A stretch of DNA of 64,000 nucleotides from Ideonella sp. (GCA_016721465.1 JADKIA010000030.1:186001-250000); one strand, 5' to 3'; shown: positions 44,544 to 55,317, numbered from the stretch's first letter. The notes: generated by a model from the letters alone, not told the origin. Program-made: numbers and translations.

Positions 44544-45466
44544 ATGGACACTCTTGTGCAACAGATCATCAATGGTCTGGTGCTGGGCAGCATGTACGCG
44601 CTCGTGGCACTGGGCTATACGATGGTCTACGGGATCATCAACCTCATCAACTTCGCGCACGGCGAGGTCCTGATGGTGGGGGCCCTCACCAGTTGGACCG
44701 TGATCCAGGTGCTGGGCGGCGCCGGGCTGCCGGGCTGGGTGCTGCTGCTGATCTCGCTGGTGGCCGCCATCGTGGTGTGCACGCTGCTGAATTTCGCCAT
44801 CGAGAAGATCGCTTACAAACCCCTGCGCAATGCGCCGCGCCTGGCGCCACTGATCACCGCGATGGGCATGAGCCTGCTGCTGCAGACCCTGGCCATGATC
44901 ATCTGGAAGCCCAACACCAAGCCCTACCCCATCCTGCTGCCGTCCGAGCCCTTCTTCATCGGCGGTGCGGTCATCAACCTCACCCAGATCATCATCCTCA
45001 TCGTCACGGCGGTCACCCTCGCCGGGCTGATGTACCTGGTCAACCACACCAAGCTCGGCCGGGCCATGCGGGCCACGGCCGAGAACCCGCGGGTGGCCTC
45101 GCTGATGGGCGTCAAGCCCGACATGGTGATCTCCGCCACCTTCATCATCGGCGCCGCGCTGGCCGCGCTGGCGGGGGTGATGTATGCGGCCAACTACGGC
45201 TCGGTGCAGCACACCATGGGCTTCCTGCCGGGCCTGAAGGCCTTCACGGCGGCCGTGTTCGGCGGCATCGGCAACCTGGCCGGCGCGGTCGTAGGCGGCA
45301 TCCTGCTGGGTCTGATCGAGGCGCTGGGCGCCGGCTACATCGGCGCGCTCACCGGCGTGTCTTGGGCAGCCAATATCAGGACATCTTTGCGTTTCTCGTG
45401 CTGATCCTCGTGCTCACCATCCGCCCGCAAGGCTTGATGGGCGAGCGTGTTGCCGACCGCGCCTGA
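44544..45466 (+). CDS. livH: Branched-chain amino acid ABC transporter permease LivH (frameshifted near 45360)
   Basis: Inner-membrane permease of the high-affinity branched-chain amino acid importer, about 307 residues when repaired. The ATG at 44544 follows TAGGAG. Strong LivH features: GLVLGSMYALVALGYTMVYG, INFAHGEVLMVGA, ENPRVASLMGVKPD and FTAAVFGGIGNLAGAVVGG. The frame is lost around 45355-45365, where one base appears to be missing; the next frame resumes with VLGSQYQDIFAFLVLILVLT and ends IRPQGLMGERVADRA at 45466. As printed, the protein would end early at 45404 with wrong residues. First of four liv genes; livM starts 21 bp later. Confidence 0.9.
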
Positions 45467-45487
45467 ACGAGTGAAGGACACCACACC

Positions 45488-46584
45488 ATGAAGAACAAAC
45501 TCGTCGTCTTCCTGATCGCTGCGCTGGCCCTGTTGCTGCTGCCCTTGCTGGCCCAATCGGTCGGCAACTTCTGGGTGCGCATGCTGGACTTCGCGCTGCT
45601 GTACGTGCTGCTGGCGCTGGGCCTGAACATCGTGGTCGGCTATGCCGGCCTGCTGGACCTGGGCTATGTCGCTTTCTACGCGGTCGGCGCCTACATGTTC
45701 GGTTTGCTGGCCTCGCCCCACCTCACCGACACCTTCTCGGGCATCAAGGCCATCTTCCCGAACGGCCTTCACACGCCGTTCTGGGTGGTCATTCCATTGG
45801 GGCGGCCTTGGCCGGCCTGGCCGGTGTGACGCTTGGCGCCCCGACGCTCAAACTGCGTGGCGACTACCTGGCCATCGTCACGCTGGGCTTCGGCGAGATC
45901 ATCCGCGTGTTCATGAACAACCTGGACCGGCCGCTGAACATCACCAACGGCCCCAAGGGCCTGCAGCAGATCGATCCGATCCGCATGTTCGGCATCGTCG
46001 ATTTCGGCAAGCCCGGCTCGCTGTTCGGCCTTGAGTTCTCGTCGGTCACCAAGTACTACTACCTTTTCCTGGTGCTGGTGATCATCAGCGTGGTGATCTG
46101 CTACCGGCTGGAGCGCTCGCGCATCGGCCGGGCCTGGATGGCCATCCGCGAGGACGAGATCGCCGCCAAGGCGATGGGCATCAACACCCGCAACATGAAG
46201 CTGCTGGCCTTCGGCATGGGCGCCACGTTCGGCGGCGTGTCGGGCGTGATGTTCGCCACCTTCCAGGGCTTCGTGTCGCCCGAGTCCTTCTCGCTGCAGG
46301 AGAGCGTGATGATCGTGGCCATGGTGGTGCTGGGCGGCATCGGCCACATCCCGGGCGTGGTGCTGGGCGCGGTGCTGCTGGCCGCCTTGCCCGAGGCCTT
46401 GCGCTGGGTGTCCGGCGAAATGGATCTGCAGCGCCTGACCGACGGCCGCATCGACGCGGCAATCCTGCGCCAGTTGCTGATCGCCTTCGCGATGATCGCC
46501 ATCATGCTGTCCAGGCCGCGCGGCCTGTGGCCCTCGCCCGAGCACGGCAAGGCCGCGCCCGCCCCGATCAACCCCAACGCCTGA
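45488..46584 (+). CDS. livM: Branched-chain amino acid ABC transporter permease LivM (frameshifted at 45799-45802)
   Basis: Second permease of the liv importer, about 365 residues when repaired. The first part ([20 protein letters not shown], then [20 protein letters not shown]) is in one frame to PFWVVIPLG. The rest ([55 protein letters not shown]) is in the frame one base back. The break falls in a run of four G where five would restore the frame, so a one-base homopolymer loss is the simplest explanation. livG follows after 15 bp. Confidence 0.9.
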
Positions 46585-46599
46585 AGCGAGGACATTGCA

Positions 46600-47376
46600 A
46601 TGAGCGATATCGTGCTCCAGGTGGCCGGCGTGTCCAAGCGCTTCGGTGGCTTGCAGGCCCTGTCGGACGTGGGCATCACCATCCGTGCCGGGCAGGTCTA
46701 CGGCCTGATCGGGCCCAACGGCGCCGGCAAGACCACCTTCTTCAACGTGCTGACGGGGCTGTACACGCCCGATGGCGGCAGCTTCGAGCTGGGCGGCGCG
46801 CCCTACAAACCCACGGCGGTGCACGAGGTGGCCAAGGCCGGCATCGCGCGCACCTTCCAGAACATCCGCCTGTTCGCCGAGATGACCGCACTCGAGAACG
46901 TGATGGTCGGGCGCCACGTGCGCACCAAGTCCGGCCTGATCGGCGCGGTGCTGCGCTCAGCCAACTTCAAGGCCGAAGAGGCCGCCATCGCCCACCGTGC
47001 CCAGGAGTTGCTCGACTACGTGGGCATCGGCCGCTACGCCGATTTCAAGGCGCGCACGCTGAGTTACGGCGACCAGCGCCGATTGGAGATCGCCCGAGCG
47101 CTGGCCACCGACCCCAAGTTGATCGCGCTGGACGAGCCGGCCGCGGGCATGAACGCCACCGAAAAGGTCGTGTTGCGCGAGTTGATCGATCGCATCCGCA
47201 AGGACGGCCGCACGATCCTGCTGATCGAACACGACGTGAAGCTGGTGATGGGGCTGTGCGATCGCGTCACGGTGCTCGACTACGGCAAGCAGATCGCCGA
47301 GGGCACGCCGCACGACGTGCAGCGCAACGACAAGGTGATCGAGGCCTACCTCGGCGCCGGCCACAAGGCTCACTGA
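46600..47376 (+). CDS. livG: Branched-chain amino acid ABC transporter ATP-binding protein LivG
   Basis: ATPase of the liv importer, 258 residues. Walker A GPNGAGKTTFFNVLTG, Q-loop in ARTFQNIRLFAEM, the LivG-type signature LSYGDQRRLEIARALATDP, Walker B LIALDEPAAGMNATE and the His switch LIEHDVKLVMGLCD. Frame intact. It heterodimerizes with LivF by family knowledge. Twelve bases separate it from livF. Confidence 0.95.
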   Translation: MSDIVLQVAGVSKRFGGLQALSDVGITIRAGQVYGLIGPNGAGKTTFFNVLTGLYTPDGGSFELGGAPYKPTAVHEVAKAGIARTFQNIRLFAEMTALENVMVGRHVRTKSGLIGAVLRSANFKAEEAAIAHRAQELLDYVGIGRYADFKARTLSYGDQRRLEIARALATDPKLIALDEPAAGMNATEKVVLRELIDRIRKDGRTILLIEHDVKLVMGLCDRVTVLDYGKQIAEGTPHDVQRNDKVIEAYLGAGHKAH

Positions 47377-47388
47377 GGTTCAGAGATC

Positions 47389-48111
<723 letters not shown>

Positions 48112-48125
48112 TTCCGCGGAATGGC

Positions 48126-48183
48126 CCAGCGCTTGCGCAAGTGCTGTAGCGCCGGGCCGACTCGCTTGCACGCCCGCAAGCGA
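48126..48183. terminator. Two stem-loops between convergent livF and the Bug gene
   Basis: The 92-bp convergent gap holds CAGCGCTT-GCGC-AAGTGCTG (48126-48145, one G-T pair) and a perfect 8-bp stem TCGCTTGC-ACGCCC-GCAAGCGA (48162-48183). No T run follows either. Their position suits a bidirectional transcription stop. Confidence 0.45.
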
Positions 48184-48203
48184 CCAGCCCTTGCATGGCC
48201 CCC

Positions 48204-49194
48204 TCAGTCCACCTTTGCACCCGAGGCCTTCACCACGGCCTGGTACTTGGCCAGCTCGGCCTTCACCATGAGCGCGAACTGATCGGGCGTGGTCGGCGAG
48301 GGCTCGGCCATCAGGCCGGCCATGCGCGCCTTCAGCTCGGGCGTGGCCAGCGCGTCCGTGAAGGCCTTGTTCAAGCGCGGTCACGTCACCGGTCAAGTGT
48401 GCCGGGCCAAACAGCCCGAACCAGGTGCCCACGTCAAAGGCCTTCAAGCCCAGGGCGGCGCCGGCCTCGGCCACCGTCGGCACCTCCGGCATGGCACCGG
48501 ACCGGCGCAGGGTGGTCACGGCCAGGGCTCTGAGCTTGCCGCTGCGGATGTTGGCGGAGGCCGCGGCCAGGTTGTCGAAATTGAAATCCACCTGCCCGCT
48601 CACCAGGGCCAGCTGCGCCGGCGGCCCGCCCGCATAGGGGATGTGCACGACGAACAGGCCGGCCTGGGATTTGAACATCTCGCCGGCCAGGTGGCCGGCG
48701 CTGCCATTGCCGCCCGAGCCGTAGTTCAGCCGCCCCGGGTTCTGCCGCGCGTAGCGCACCAGGTCGGCCAGGGTCGCGATGCCCAGCTTGGTGGCCGTGT
48801 CGGCGTTGATCACCAGCACGTTGGGCACCTGGGCCACCAGCGTGATCGGGGTGAAGTCGCGGATTGGGTCGTAGGGCAGCTTGCTGTACAGCCAGGGGTT
48901 GATGGCGTGGGTGGCCACCGCGCCCATGACCAAGGTCAGGCCATCCGGCGCGGCCTTGGCCACCAGGTCGGCGCCCAGGTTGCCGCCGGCACCGGGCTTG
49001 TTGTCGACCACCACCGTGCCCAGGCTGTCCTTCACCCGTTCGGCCAGGCTGCGCGCAGCGATGTCCAGCGGGCCGCCAGGTGGATACGGCACGATCAGGC
49101 GGATCGGGCGTTGCGTGCTTTGGGCCAGGGTGGCGGGCGCGTTCTGGGCCAGCAGGCATGTGGCAAGGATGCCAAGGGCGGGGCGGCGATTCAT
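48204..49194 (-). CDS. Tripartite tricarboxylate transporter (Bug) substrate-binding protein (frameshifted near 48375)
   Basis: Periplasmic Bug/TctC-family binding protein, about 329 residues when repaired. ATG 49194 (MNRRPALGILATCLLAQ) gives a signal peptide cut near LAQ|ST. Family blocks: RPIRLIVPYPPGGPLDIAAR, VVDNKPGAGGNLGADLVAK, LNYGSGGNGSAGHLAGEMF, VHIPYAGGPPAQLALVSGQV. The frame is lost after AHLTGDVTA, about 48370-48380 (one extra or two missing bases); the other frame continues to ASGAKVD and a TGA at 48206. Such orphan Bug proteins are numerous in Burkholderiales. No TctAB genes are nearby. Confidence 0.85.
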
Positions 49195-49272
49195 GCTGGC
49201 AGCATAGATCATTCGCCCCTTGCCCCCGCCCAGACCCGATCGCTGCGATGATGCGTGTTTGCAGGAGATGCC

Positions 49273-49476
49273 ATGACGATTTGCCCGATTGCCATTGCGG
49301 TGGGCTGTGCCCGCTGCCCGGCCGTGAAAGTGTGTCCGCTCAAAGGCGTGCTCGGTGACGCCAAGTCGCCCGAGGCGGCCGGCGCGCCAGCGGCCGACAA
49401 GCCCGCTGGCAAGCCTGTCAGCAAGGCCTCAGGCAAGCCCGCCGCCAAGGCCAGTGCCGGCAAGAAGAAGCGCTGA
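49273..49476 (+). CDS. Small four-cysteine protein with Lys/Ala-rich tail
   Basis: 67-residue protein with a GGAG site before the ATG at 49273. The N-terminal 27 residues carry four cysteines, C4-x7-C12-x2-C15-x5-C21 (MTICPIAIAVGCARCPAVKV, then CPLKGVLGD), a spacing that could bind zinc or an Fe-S cluster or form disulfides. The remainder is a basic, low-complexity tail (Lys, Ala, Gly, Pro) ending KKKR. I do not recognise a named family. It stands between the divergent Bug gene and the convergent reductase gene. Confidence 0.65.
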   Translation: MTICPIAIAVGCARCPAVKVCPLKGVLGDAKSPEAAGAPAADKPAGKPVSKASGKPAAKASAGKKKR

Positions 49477-49492
49477 ACGTCAAGCCTGAACC

Positions 49493-50532
49493 TCAGGCCC
49501 TCGCCTTGTCGGCGGCCGAGGTGAAGGCGTCTGCAAAGAAGGCGTCGGCGGGCAGGCCGCAGCGCGCCACGAAGTCGCGCTGTGCGGCGTCCACCATCGC
49601 CGGAGCGCCGCAGGCATAGACCTGGTGGCCGCTCAGGTCGGGCAGGTCGGCCATCACCGCCTCGTGCACCAGACCGCGCCGACCGGCCCAGGCGTCCGTT
49701 TCTGCGGGTTCGGACAGCACCGGCACATAACGCAGATTCGGCATGTCCAGCGCGGCCTGCTCGGCCCAGCCGTTCAGGTACAGATCGGCACGGCTGCGGC
49801 AGCCCCAATACAGCACCGCATCCCGCGTGCTGCCCTTGGCGCGCATCTGCTCGATGATGGCCTTGATGGGCGCGAAGCCGGTGCCCGAAGCCAGCAGAAC
49901 GATGGGCAGCGTCGGAGGCCTCGCGCAGGAAGAAGCTGCCATAAGGGCCCTCGATGCGCAGGATGTCCTTTTCTTTCATCGCGCCGAAGACATGGTCGGT
50001 GAACACGCCGCCCGGCATGTGGCGGATGTGCAGTTCGATGGCGGGTGGCTGGCCCAGGTTGGTCGGGCGCATTGGCCATCGAATAGCTGCGGCGTGTACC
50101 GCCCCGCAGGATGAACTCGATGTACTGACCAGCGCGGTACTGAAAGGCCTGGTTGGCGGGCAGCTGCAGCTTGAGGATGGCCACATCGGGGCTCGGCCGG
50201 GTGATGCCGAGCACGCGACTGGGCATCTTCAGGATCGGGAATTCGCCTGCACCGGGCACGCTGCGCGCTTCGATCACGCAGTCGGTCAGCGGCGTGGCGC
50301 AACAGGTGAGCACCAGGCCGGTCGCTTCCTCTTCGGCCGACAGCGCCTTGGCCTGGTGCGCGCCTTGCACCACCCGACCTTCCAGCAGCCGGCTCTTGCA
50401 TGAGCCGCAGGCGCCATCGCGGCAACCGTAGGGCAGTCCGATGCCCTGGCGGATGGCGGCCGCCAGGATGGCCTCGTCGTGTTGCACTTCGAAGTCACGG
50501 TTGGCGGGTCGGATCTGGACGCGAAAGCTCAT
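49493..50532 (-). CDS. Ferredoxin-type 2Fe-2S / flavin NAD(P)H reductase, CDP-6-deoxyglucoseen reductase-like (two frameshifts)
   Basis: Electron-transfer reductase, about 346 residues when repaired. N-terminal plant-type 2Fe-2S domain: cluster motif C-x4-C-x2-C in YGCRDGACGSCKSRLLEG with the fourth Cys in VLTCCATPL. Then an FAD domain (RAGQYIEFILRGGTRRSYSM) and an NAD(P) domain (VLLASGTGFAPIKAIIEQM, ending YACGAPAMV...DAFFADAFTSA). One extra C at 50064-50066 and a second shift at about 49905-49913 break the frame in three. The domain order matches AscD/phenol-hydroxylase-type reductases; in Burkholderiales such genes are usually annotated CDP-6-deoxy-delta-3,4-glucoseen reductase without proof of that reaction. 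Confidence 0.85.
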
Positions 50533-50589
50533 GCTGAACGGGGCCACTACACTCGATCCGCCATTCTGCCCGGCTGCCCTTCACACGCT

Positions 50590-51491
50590 TTGTTCACCTC
50601 CGCTTTGCCTCGCCCGTTTCGCCGCCCCACGCTGTTGGTGGTGGGCTGTGGCGACGTGGGCATGCGCGTTCTGCCGCTGCTGCGGGGGCGGTGGCGGCTG
50701 TTGGCCCTGACGTCCACGCCCGATCGCCTGCCCGAGCTGCGCGCGGCCGGCGCCGTGCCGGTGCTCGGCAACCTGGACGATCCGCGCAGCCTGATGCGCT
50801 TGGGGCACCTGGCCGATGCGGTCCTGCACCTCGCGCCGCCGCCTGGCCAAGGCGCCCACGACCCGCGCACGGCGGCCCTGGTGGCGGCCTTGGCACGGGG
50901 CGGTCGTGCACGTTGCCTGGTGTACGGCAGCACCAGCGGCGTCTATGGCGATGCGGGCGGGGGCGCGATTCGACGAGACCCGTGCGGTGGCGCCGGCGAC
51001 CGACCGCGCACGCCGCCGCGTGGATGCTGAAGCGCCTGCGGGCCCATGGGCGCACGTGTGGCGTGCGGGTGTGCGCATCCTGCGCATCCCGGGCATCTAT
51101 GCGTCGGACCGGGTCGGCGGCCATCCCGCGCGAGCGGCTGGCGCGCGGCACGCCGGTGCTGCGGCGAGAGGACGACGTGTTCACCAACCACATCCACGCC
51201 GACGACCTGGCCCGTGCCTGCGTGGCTGCGCTTTACCGCGGCCTGCCGCAGCGCGTGGTGCACGCCAGCGACGACACCGAGCTGACGATGGGGGCCTACT
51301 TCGACCTGGCGGCGCAACTGTGCGGGCTGCCCAGCCCGCCACGCATCTCGCGCGACGAGGCCAGGCGAACGATGTCGCCGATGCTGCTGAGTTTCATGAG
51401 CGAATCGCGCCGGCTGGGCAACCGGCGGCTGAAGCGCGAGCTGCGATTTCGCCCGCGCTACTCGACGGTGGCGACCGGCCTGCTGGCCTGA
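50590..51491 (+). CDS. NAD-dependent epimerase/dehydratase (SDR) family protein, multiply frameshifted
   Basis: Extended-SDR-like protein, roughly 300 residues when repaired. The nucleotide-binding motif is LLVVGCGDVGMRVL near the start; CLVYGSTSGVYGD holds the catalytic region with Tyr. Downstream parts in other frames are ILRIPGIYASDR, VFTNHIHADDLARACVAALY and RRLKRELRFRPRYSTVATGL (as RLKRELRFRPRYSTVATG). One extra G in a G5 run (50959-50963) causes the first break; at least two more shifts fall between 51015 and 51130. Start uncertain: TTG at 50590 or 50605. The ladder-like reading order resembles YeeZ-type SDRs. Substrate unknown. Confidence 0.7.
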
Positions 51492-51495
51492 AGAC

Positions 51496-51564
51496 TTGCC
51501 GCCCCACGTTCACTGGCGTTCGCCACCCCCGAGGGGTCGGCAGTCGGCTTGGGCCGGCCCCGGC
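51496..51564. repeat. GC-rich palindromic repeat element (copy 3)
   Basis: TTGCCGCCCCA, spacer, CCCCC-GA-GGGG, spacer, GGCTTGGGCCGGCCCCGGCG. The right half closely matches the copy in valS. It fills the gap between the SDR and rhomboid genes and runs into the rhomboid 3' end, so it supplies the last residues of that protein. Confidence 0.55.
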
Positions 51565-52282
51565 GCCGACTGCGCCGCCGGATCGCGCCGCCGGCGGCCG
51601 CTCAGTGGCGACTGGCCACGCCAGTGCTCGATCAACAGCCACGCACCGAGCATGCCACCCAGGTGCGCGAAGTGCGCGATGCCGGACGAGCGGAACAGCA
51701 CCCCCATCACCAACTCCAGCCCGCCGTAGAGGGCCACCATGGTCTTGGCGGTGACGGGGATCGGCGGCACTGGCACGGCATTGCGGTTGGTCAGCAGCAT
51801 CACGAACAGCACCATGCCCACCAGATTGAGCGCCTGGAACGGCGCCATCAACAGCAGCATGGGCAGGAAGCCGACCAGGTCGAAGCGGCGGTTCGGGAAC
51901 ATCAGCGCATAACCCAGCAGCAGGCCATACAGCGCGCCCGAGGCCCCACCGTCGGGCCGAGCGAGCCCATGAGGAAGGTCACCGCCAGCTGGGCCACCGA
52001 TGCAGCCACGACGCTGGCCAACAGCAGATGGAGGTAGCGCTTCTGGCCCCACAGCAGCTCGAGCTCGGCGCCGAACATCCACAGGCCCAGCATGTTGAAC
52101 AGCAGGTGCTCGAAGCTGCCGTGCAGGAACGCGTAGCTCACCATCTGCCAGGGCCAGAAGCGGCCGCTGGTGATGGGCCAAAGCGCCAGCAATGCGTCCA
52201 GATACGGCACCACCTGCTGCAGGCAGAACACCGCCGTACAGATCAACAACAGCGCCTTGGTGACCGGAGGCAGTGGGGGCAT
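51510..52282 (-). CDS. Rhomboid family intramembrane serine protease (frameshifted near 51956)
   Basis: Membrane serine protease, about 257 residues when repaired. ATG 52282 starts MPPLPPVTKALLLICTAVFC. Rhomboid features are WQMVSYAFLHGSFEHLLFNM with the HxxxN oxyanion residues, FGAELELLWGQKRYLHLLL, then after the shift the nucleophile motif GGASGALYGLLLGYA and the catalytic His in IAHFAHLGGMLGAW. The break lies where GGCCCGAC would need one more C. The C-terminal tail (RDPAAQSAPGPAQADC...) is encoded by a repeat element, so the natural end may differ from the printed stop. Substrates unknown. Confidence 0.85.
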
Positions 52283-52309
52283 GCTGGATGCGCAGGGATG
52301 CTGGGGGTG

Positions 52310-52394
52310 TGGTGCCCGCGGCCAGACTCGAACTGGCACGCCTTGCGGCGGCGGATTTTGAATCCGCTACGTCTACCGATTTCGTCACGCGGGC
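52310..52394 (-). tRNA. tRNA-Leu (anticodon CAA)
   Basis: Acceptor arms GCCCGCG / CGCGGGC pair perfectly, with discriminator A and an encoded CCA (52310-52312). The anticodon stem GCGGA / TCCGC holds the loop TTCAAAA, giving CAA, which reads UUG. A long variable arm (CGCCGCAAGGCGT) and T-arm GCCAG-TTCGAGT-CTGGC identify a class II leucine tRNA. Total 85 bases including CCA. Confidence 0.95.
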
Positions 52395-52436
52395 TGGGGC
52401 GGCTGTGCTCCTGGCAGGCGGCACAGACGGTCGCGG

Positions 52437-52442
52437 ATTATG
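52437..52442 (-). promoter_or_regulatory. Probable -10 of the tRNA-Leu gene
   Basis: CATAAT on the minus strand, 43 bp upstream of the tRNA 5' end. No convincing -35 at the usual spacing, so this is tentative. Confidence 0.4.
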
Positions 52443-52545
52443 GCATGCAGGTTCTGCGTCATCGGGTGGGGCCTGACACAATCCACGGCAGACCTCGCGC
52501 CGCCAACTGCACGCCGCCCATCCGCCACAAACCCGCCTTGCACCC

Positions 52546-53450
52546 ATGAGCGACTACCTCAGCATCGAAGACGTGATCGGCCGCACACCACTGGTTCGCC
52601 TGCAACGCCTGCCGGCCGACGCCGGCGCGCCGCGCGGCAATGTCATCCTGGGCAAGCTGGAGGGCAACAACCCGGCCGGCTCGGTGAAGGACCGGCCCGC
52701 GATGAGCATGATCCGCCGCGCCGAGGAGCGTGGCGACATCCATCCGGGCGACACCTTGATCGAGGCCACGTCGGGCAACACGGGCATCGCCTTGGCCATG
52801 GCCGCCGCGATCCGCGGCTACCGCATGGTGCTGATCATGCCGGAGGACCTGTCGATCGAACGAGCGCAGACCATGCGCGCCTATGGCGCCGAATTGATCC
52901 CTCACACCACGCTCGGGCGGCATGGAATACGCCCGCGACCGCCGAGCAGATGCAGCGCGAAGGCAAGGGCCGCGTGCTGGACCAATTTGCCAACGAGGAC
53001 AACCCGCGCATCCACTTCCAGACCACCGGGCCGGAGATCTGGGCCGACACCAAAGGGCGTGTCACGCACTTCGTCAGCGCAATGGGCACCACCGGCACCA
53101 TCACCGGCGTGGGGCGCTACCTGAAGTCGCAGCGTTCGGGCGTGCGCATCGTCGGCGCCCAGCCGGCCGAAGGCTCGCGCATTCCGGGCATCCGCAAGTG
53201 GCCCGAGGCCTACCTGCCCAAGATCTACGACGCTTCGCAGGTGGACGAACTGGTGCTGGTGAGCCAGGGCGACGCGGAAGACATGGCACGCCGCCTGGCG
53301 CGGGAGGAAGGGCTGTTCGTCGGCATTTCCGCCGCGGGCGCTTGCTGGGTGGCGCTGCAGCTGGCGCGCCAGCTGCGCGACGCCACCATCGTGTTCATCG
53401 TCTGCGACCGGGGCGAGCGCTACCTGTCCACCGGCGTGTTTCCCGCCTGA
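52546..53450 (+). CDS. cysM: Cysteine synthase B, CysM (two frameshifts)
   Basis: PLP enzyme making cysteine from O-acetylserine and sulfide or thiosulfate, about 300 residues when repaired. Start MSDYLSIEDVIGRTPLVRLQ; PLP lysine in NNPAGSVKDRPA; phosphate loop EATSGNTGIALAMAAA. After MRAYGAELI an extra C at about 52898 shifts the frame; the following piece has GGMEYARD, and a second shift near 52938 restores EQMQREGKGRVLDQFANEDNP (quoted in part), then THFVSAMGTTGTITGVGRYL and FVGISAAGACWVALQLA. The NPRIHF..TGPEIW segment is CysM-like. tusA lies about 600 bp downstream, which also concerns sulfur. Confidence 0.9.
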
Positions 53451-53464
53451 ACGCGAGCCCGACC

Positions 53465-54016
53465 ATGAGCAACGCCTATCGCTTTTGTCCGTCCTGCCGG
53501 AACGGGCCTGGAACCCATCGAGCAACTCGAAGACGGTGGCCTGAAGACCCGGCTGCGCTGCCCGGCCTGCCAGTGGACGCATTGGAACAACCCGACGCCG
53601 GTGCTGGCCGCCATCGTCGAATGCGCCGATCGCGAAGGCCAATTGCTGCTGGCCCGCAACGCCGCCTGGACGCACCGCATGTTCGCCCTGATCACCGGCT
53701 TCATGGAAGCCGGTGAGACGCCTGGAAGACGGCATCACCCGCGAGGTCGCCGAGGGAAACGGCCCTCGAGGCGCTGTCGGTCAAGTTGGTGGGTGTGTAC
53801 GACTTCCAGCGCATGAACCAGGTGATCATCGCTTACCACGTGCTGGCGCGGGGCGACATTCGGCTGTCGCCGGAGTTGGCGGAATACAAGCTGTTCCGCG
53901 CCGAGGAGGTGGTGTGCTGGCCCGCCGGCACGGGCTATGCGCTGGCCGAATGGCTGCGTGGCAGGGGCACGAACCCCGATTCATGGATTTGCCGCGTCGG
54001 TCATAGTCGGCATTGA
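53465..54016 (+). CDS. Nudix hydrolase with zinc-ribbon start (three frameshifts)
   Basis: Nudix protein, about 180 residues when repaired, resembling NudC/zinc-ribbon Nudix types. It starts MSNAYRFCPSC; a second CxxC (LRCPACQWTHWNNP) completes a zinc ribbon. The catalytic box is rebuilt as GFMEAGE..EDGITREVAEETALEA, matching GX5EX7REUXEE. An extra C occurs near 53514 and near 53717, each in the same context GCCTGGAA, and an extra G near 53754. The rest (LVGVYDFQRMNQVIIAYHVL, AEYKLFRAEEVVCWPAGTGY) runs to TGA 54016. Substrate could be NADH or another nucleotide. Starts 14 bp after cysM. Confidence 0.8.
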
Positions 54017-54041
54017 AATTCCTCAAACTGCAGCGAAACCC

Positions 54042-54269
54042 ATGGACGCCCCCCGAGAACTCGACACCCGCGGCCTGAACTGCCCCTTGCCCATCCTGAA
54101 GGCCAAGAAGGCCTTGTCCGAAATGCCCTCGGGCGAGTTGCTTCGGGTGGTGGCCACCGACCCCGGCTCGGTGCGCGACTTCCAGTCCTTCGCCCGGCAG
54201 ACCGGGCACGAACTGGTCGAGCAATCGAACAGCGGCGATGAGTTCGTGCACCTGATCCGCCGCCGCTGA
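54042..54269 (+). CDS. tusA: TusA-family sulfurtransferase
   Basis: Small sulfur carrier, 75 residues, starting MDAPRELDTRGLNCPLPILK. The hallmark CPxP (CPLP) with the persulfide-forming Cys is at residue 14, followed by KAKKALSEMPSGELLRVVAT and a C-terminal GDEFVHLIRRR. The frame is intact. TusA-type proteins relay sulfur for tRNA thiolation, molybdenum cofactor or sulfur oxidation; the role here cannot be fixed. Same strand as cysM and the Nudix gene, 25 bp after the latter. Confidence 0.92.
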   Translation: MDAPRELDTRGLNCPLPILKAKKALSEMPSGELLRVVATDPGSVRDFQSFARQTGHELVEQSNSGDEFVHLIRRR

Positions 54270-54331
54270 GGGCAAACCCCGTCCGTTCGAGGGCTGGCCG
54301 GCCCGGCCCACATGTGTCAAAGTGTGAGCCA

Positions 54332-55317
54332 ATGGATGTCCTGATCGTCGAACCGCTCGACCCCGAGGTGATGCAGTGGCTGGTGGCGCGTCATTCGGTG
54401 CGCTTCGCGCCAGAGCTGTCCGACAGCCCGCTCGAGCTGCGCAAGGCCTTGCACACGGCACGCACGATGATCGTGCCGGCCTCGGTGGCGCTGGACGGCG
54501 ATGCCTTGATCAATGCACCGATGCTGTGTGCGGTGGGGCGCCTGAGCGCGGGCTCGGAGAACATCGATCTGGACGCCTGCGCGCGCATGAACATCGAGGT
54601 GGTGCGGCCAGTCAATGCCAGTGCGGCCGCCGAGGCCGATTCGCCATCGGCGCCATACTACAATTGCTGCAACGTGTTCCGGTGGAAAACGCCGAGGGCC
54701 TGCTGGTGGGGCGCGAACTGGGTGGCAGCACCGTGGGCCTGATCGGCCTCACGCCGGCCGCGCGGCCGATGGCGCAGCTGCTCGGCGCCTTCGGCTCGCG
54801 GGTGATCGGCTACGACCCGGCCGTGCACAGTGGCGACGCGGTGTGGGGCCGCTGGAAGATCGAACCCGTCGGCTTGCATTCCCTGATGGAGCAGGCCGAG
54901 GTGGTGTGTGTGCTGATGACCTATTTCACCCGATACCACGGCCTGATCGGTGATCGCTTCCTGCCGTTTTGCCGGCCCAACCAGGTGCTGGTGTCGCTGG
55001 GCTCGGCCGCCTTGCTCGACGAAGAAGCCCTGGCCGAGGTGCTCAACTCTGGCCGCATGGCAGCCGCCTGGTTCGACAGCATGCCGCCCGGCATGCTGGA
55101 GCCAGGCCGGCCATTGCACGGCGTGCAGACCGTGCAGGTCACGCCCCGGGTGGCCAGCACCACGCGCGAATCACGGGTGCGTTGCGCCTGGAGCGTGGCC
55201 CGCCGCATCGACGAGCTGCTGAGGCAACAGAACGCGCAGCGCAGCGTGGTCGAGTCGCCCGCGGGCGCTACACCAGTCGCGCCGATTGGTCTTGCAGCCG
55301 GCGCAGCGTCAGCCTGA
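54332..55317 (+). CDS. D-isomer-specific 2-hydroxyacid dehydrogenase family protein (frameshifted near 54640)
   Basis: NAD-binding dehydrogenase, about 328 residues when repaired. Start [37 protein letters not shown] and [13 protein letters not shown] are the typical catalytic-domain end. One base is missing around 54638-54641; the next frame gives [34 protein letters not shown] (modified dinucleotide motif), LSSLG-like [14 protein letters not shown] and a C-terminal Arg/His region ([14 protein letters not shown]). The usual GxGxxG is degenerate (GLIGLTPAA), so NAD binding may be altered. Substrate unknown. Its 3' end overlaps the valS 3' end by 50 bp on the opposite strand. Confidence 0.8.

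Noticed and set aside
48204..55317. Gene decay or recent pseudogenization of a whole metabolic region
   Set aside because: The shifts are 1-2 bp, often in G or C runs, hit essential genes and stop abruptly outside the region, which fits consensus error better than biology.
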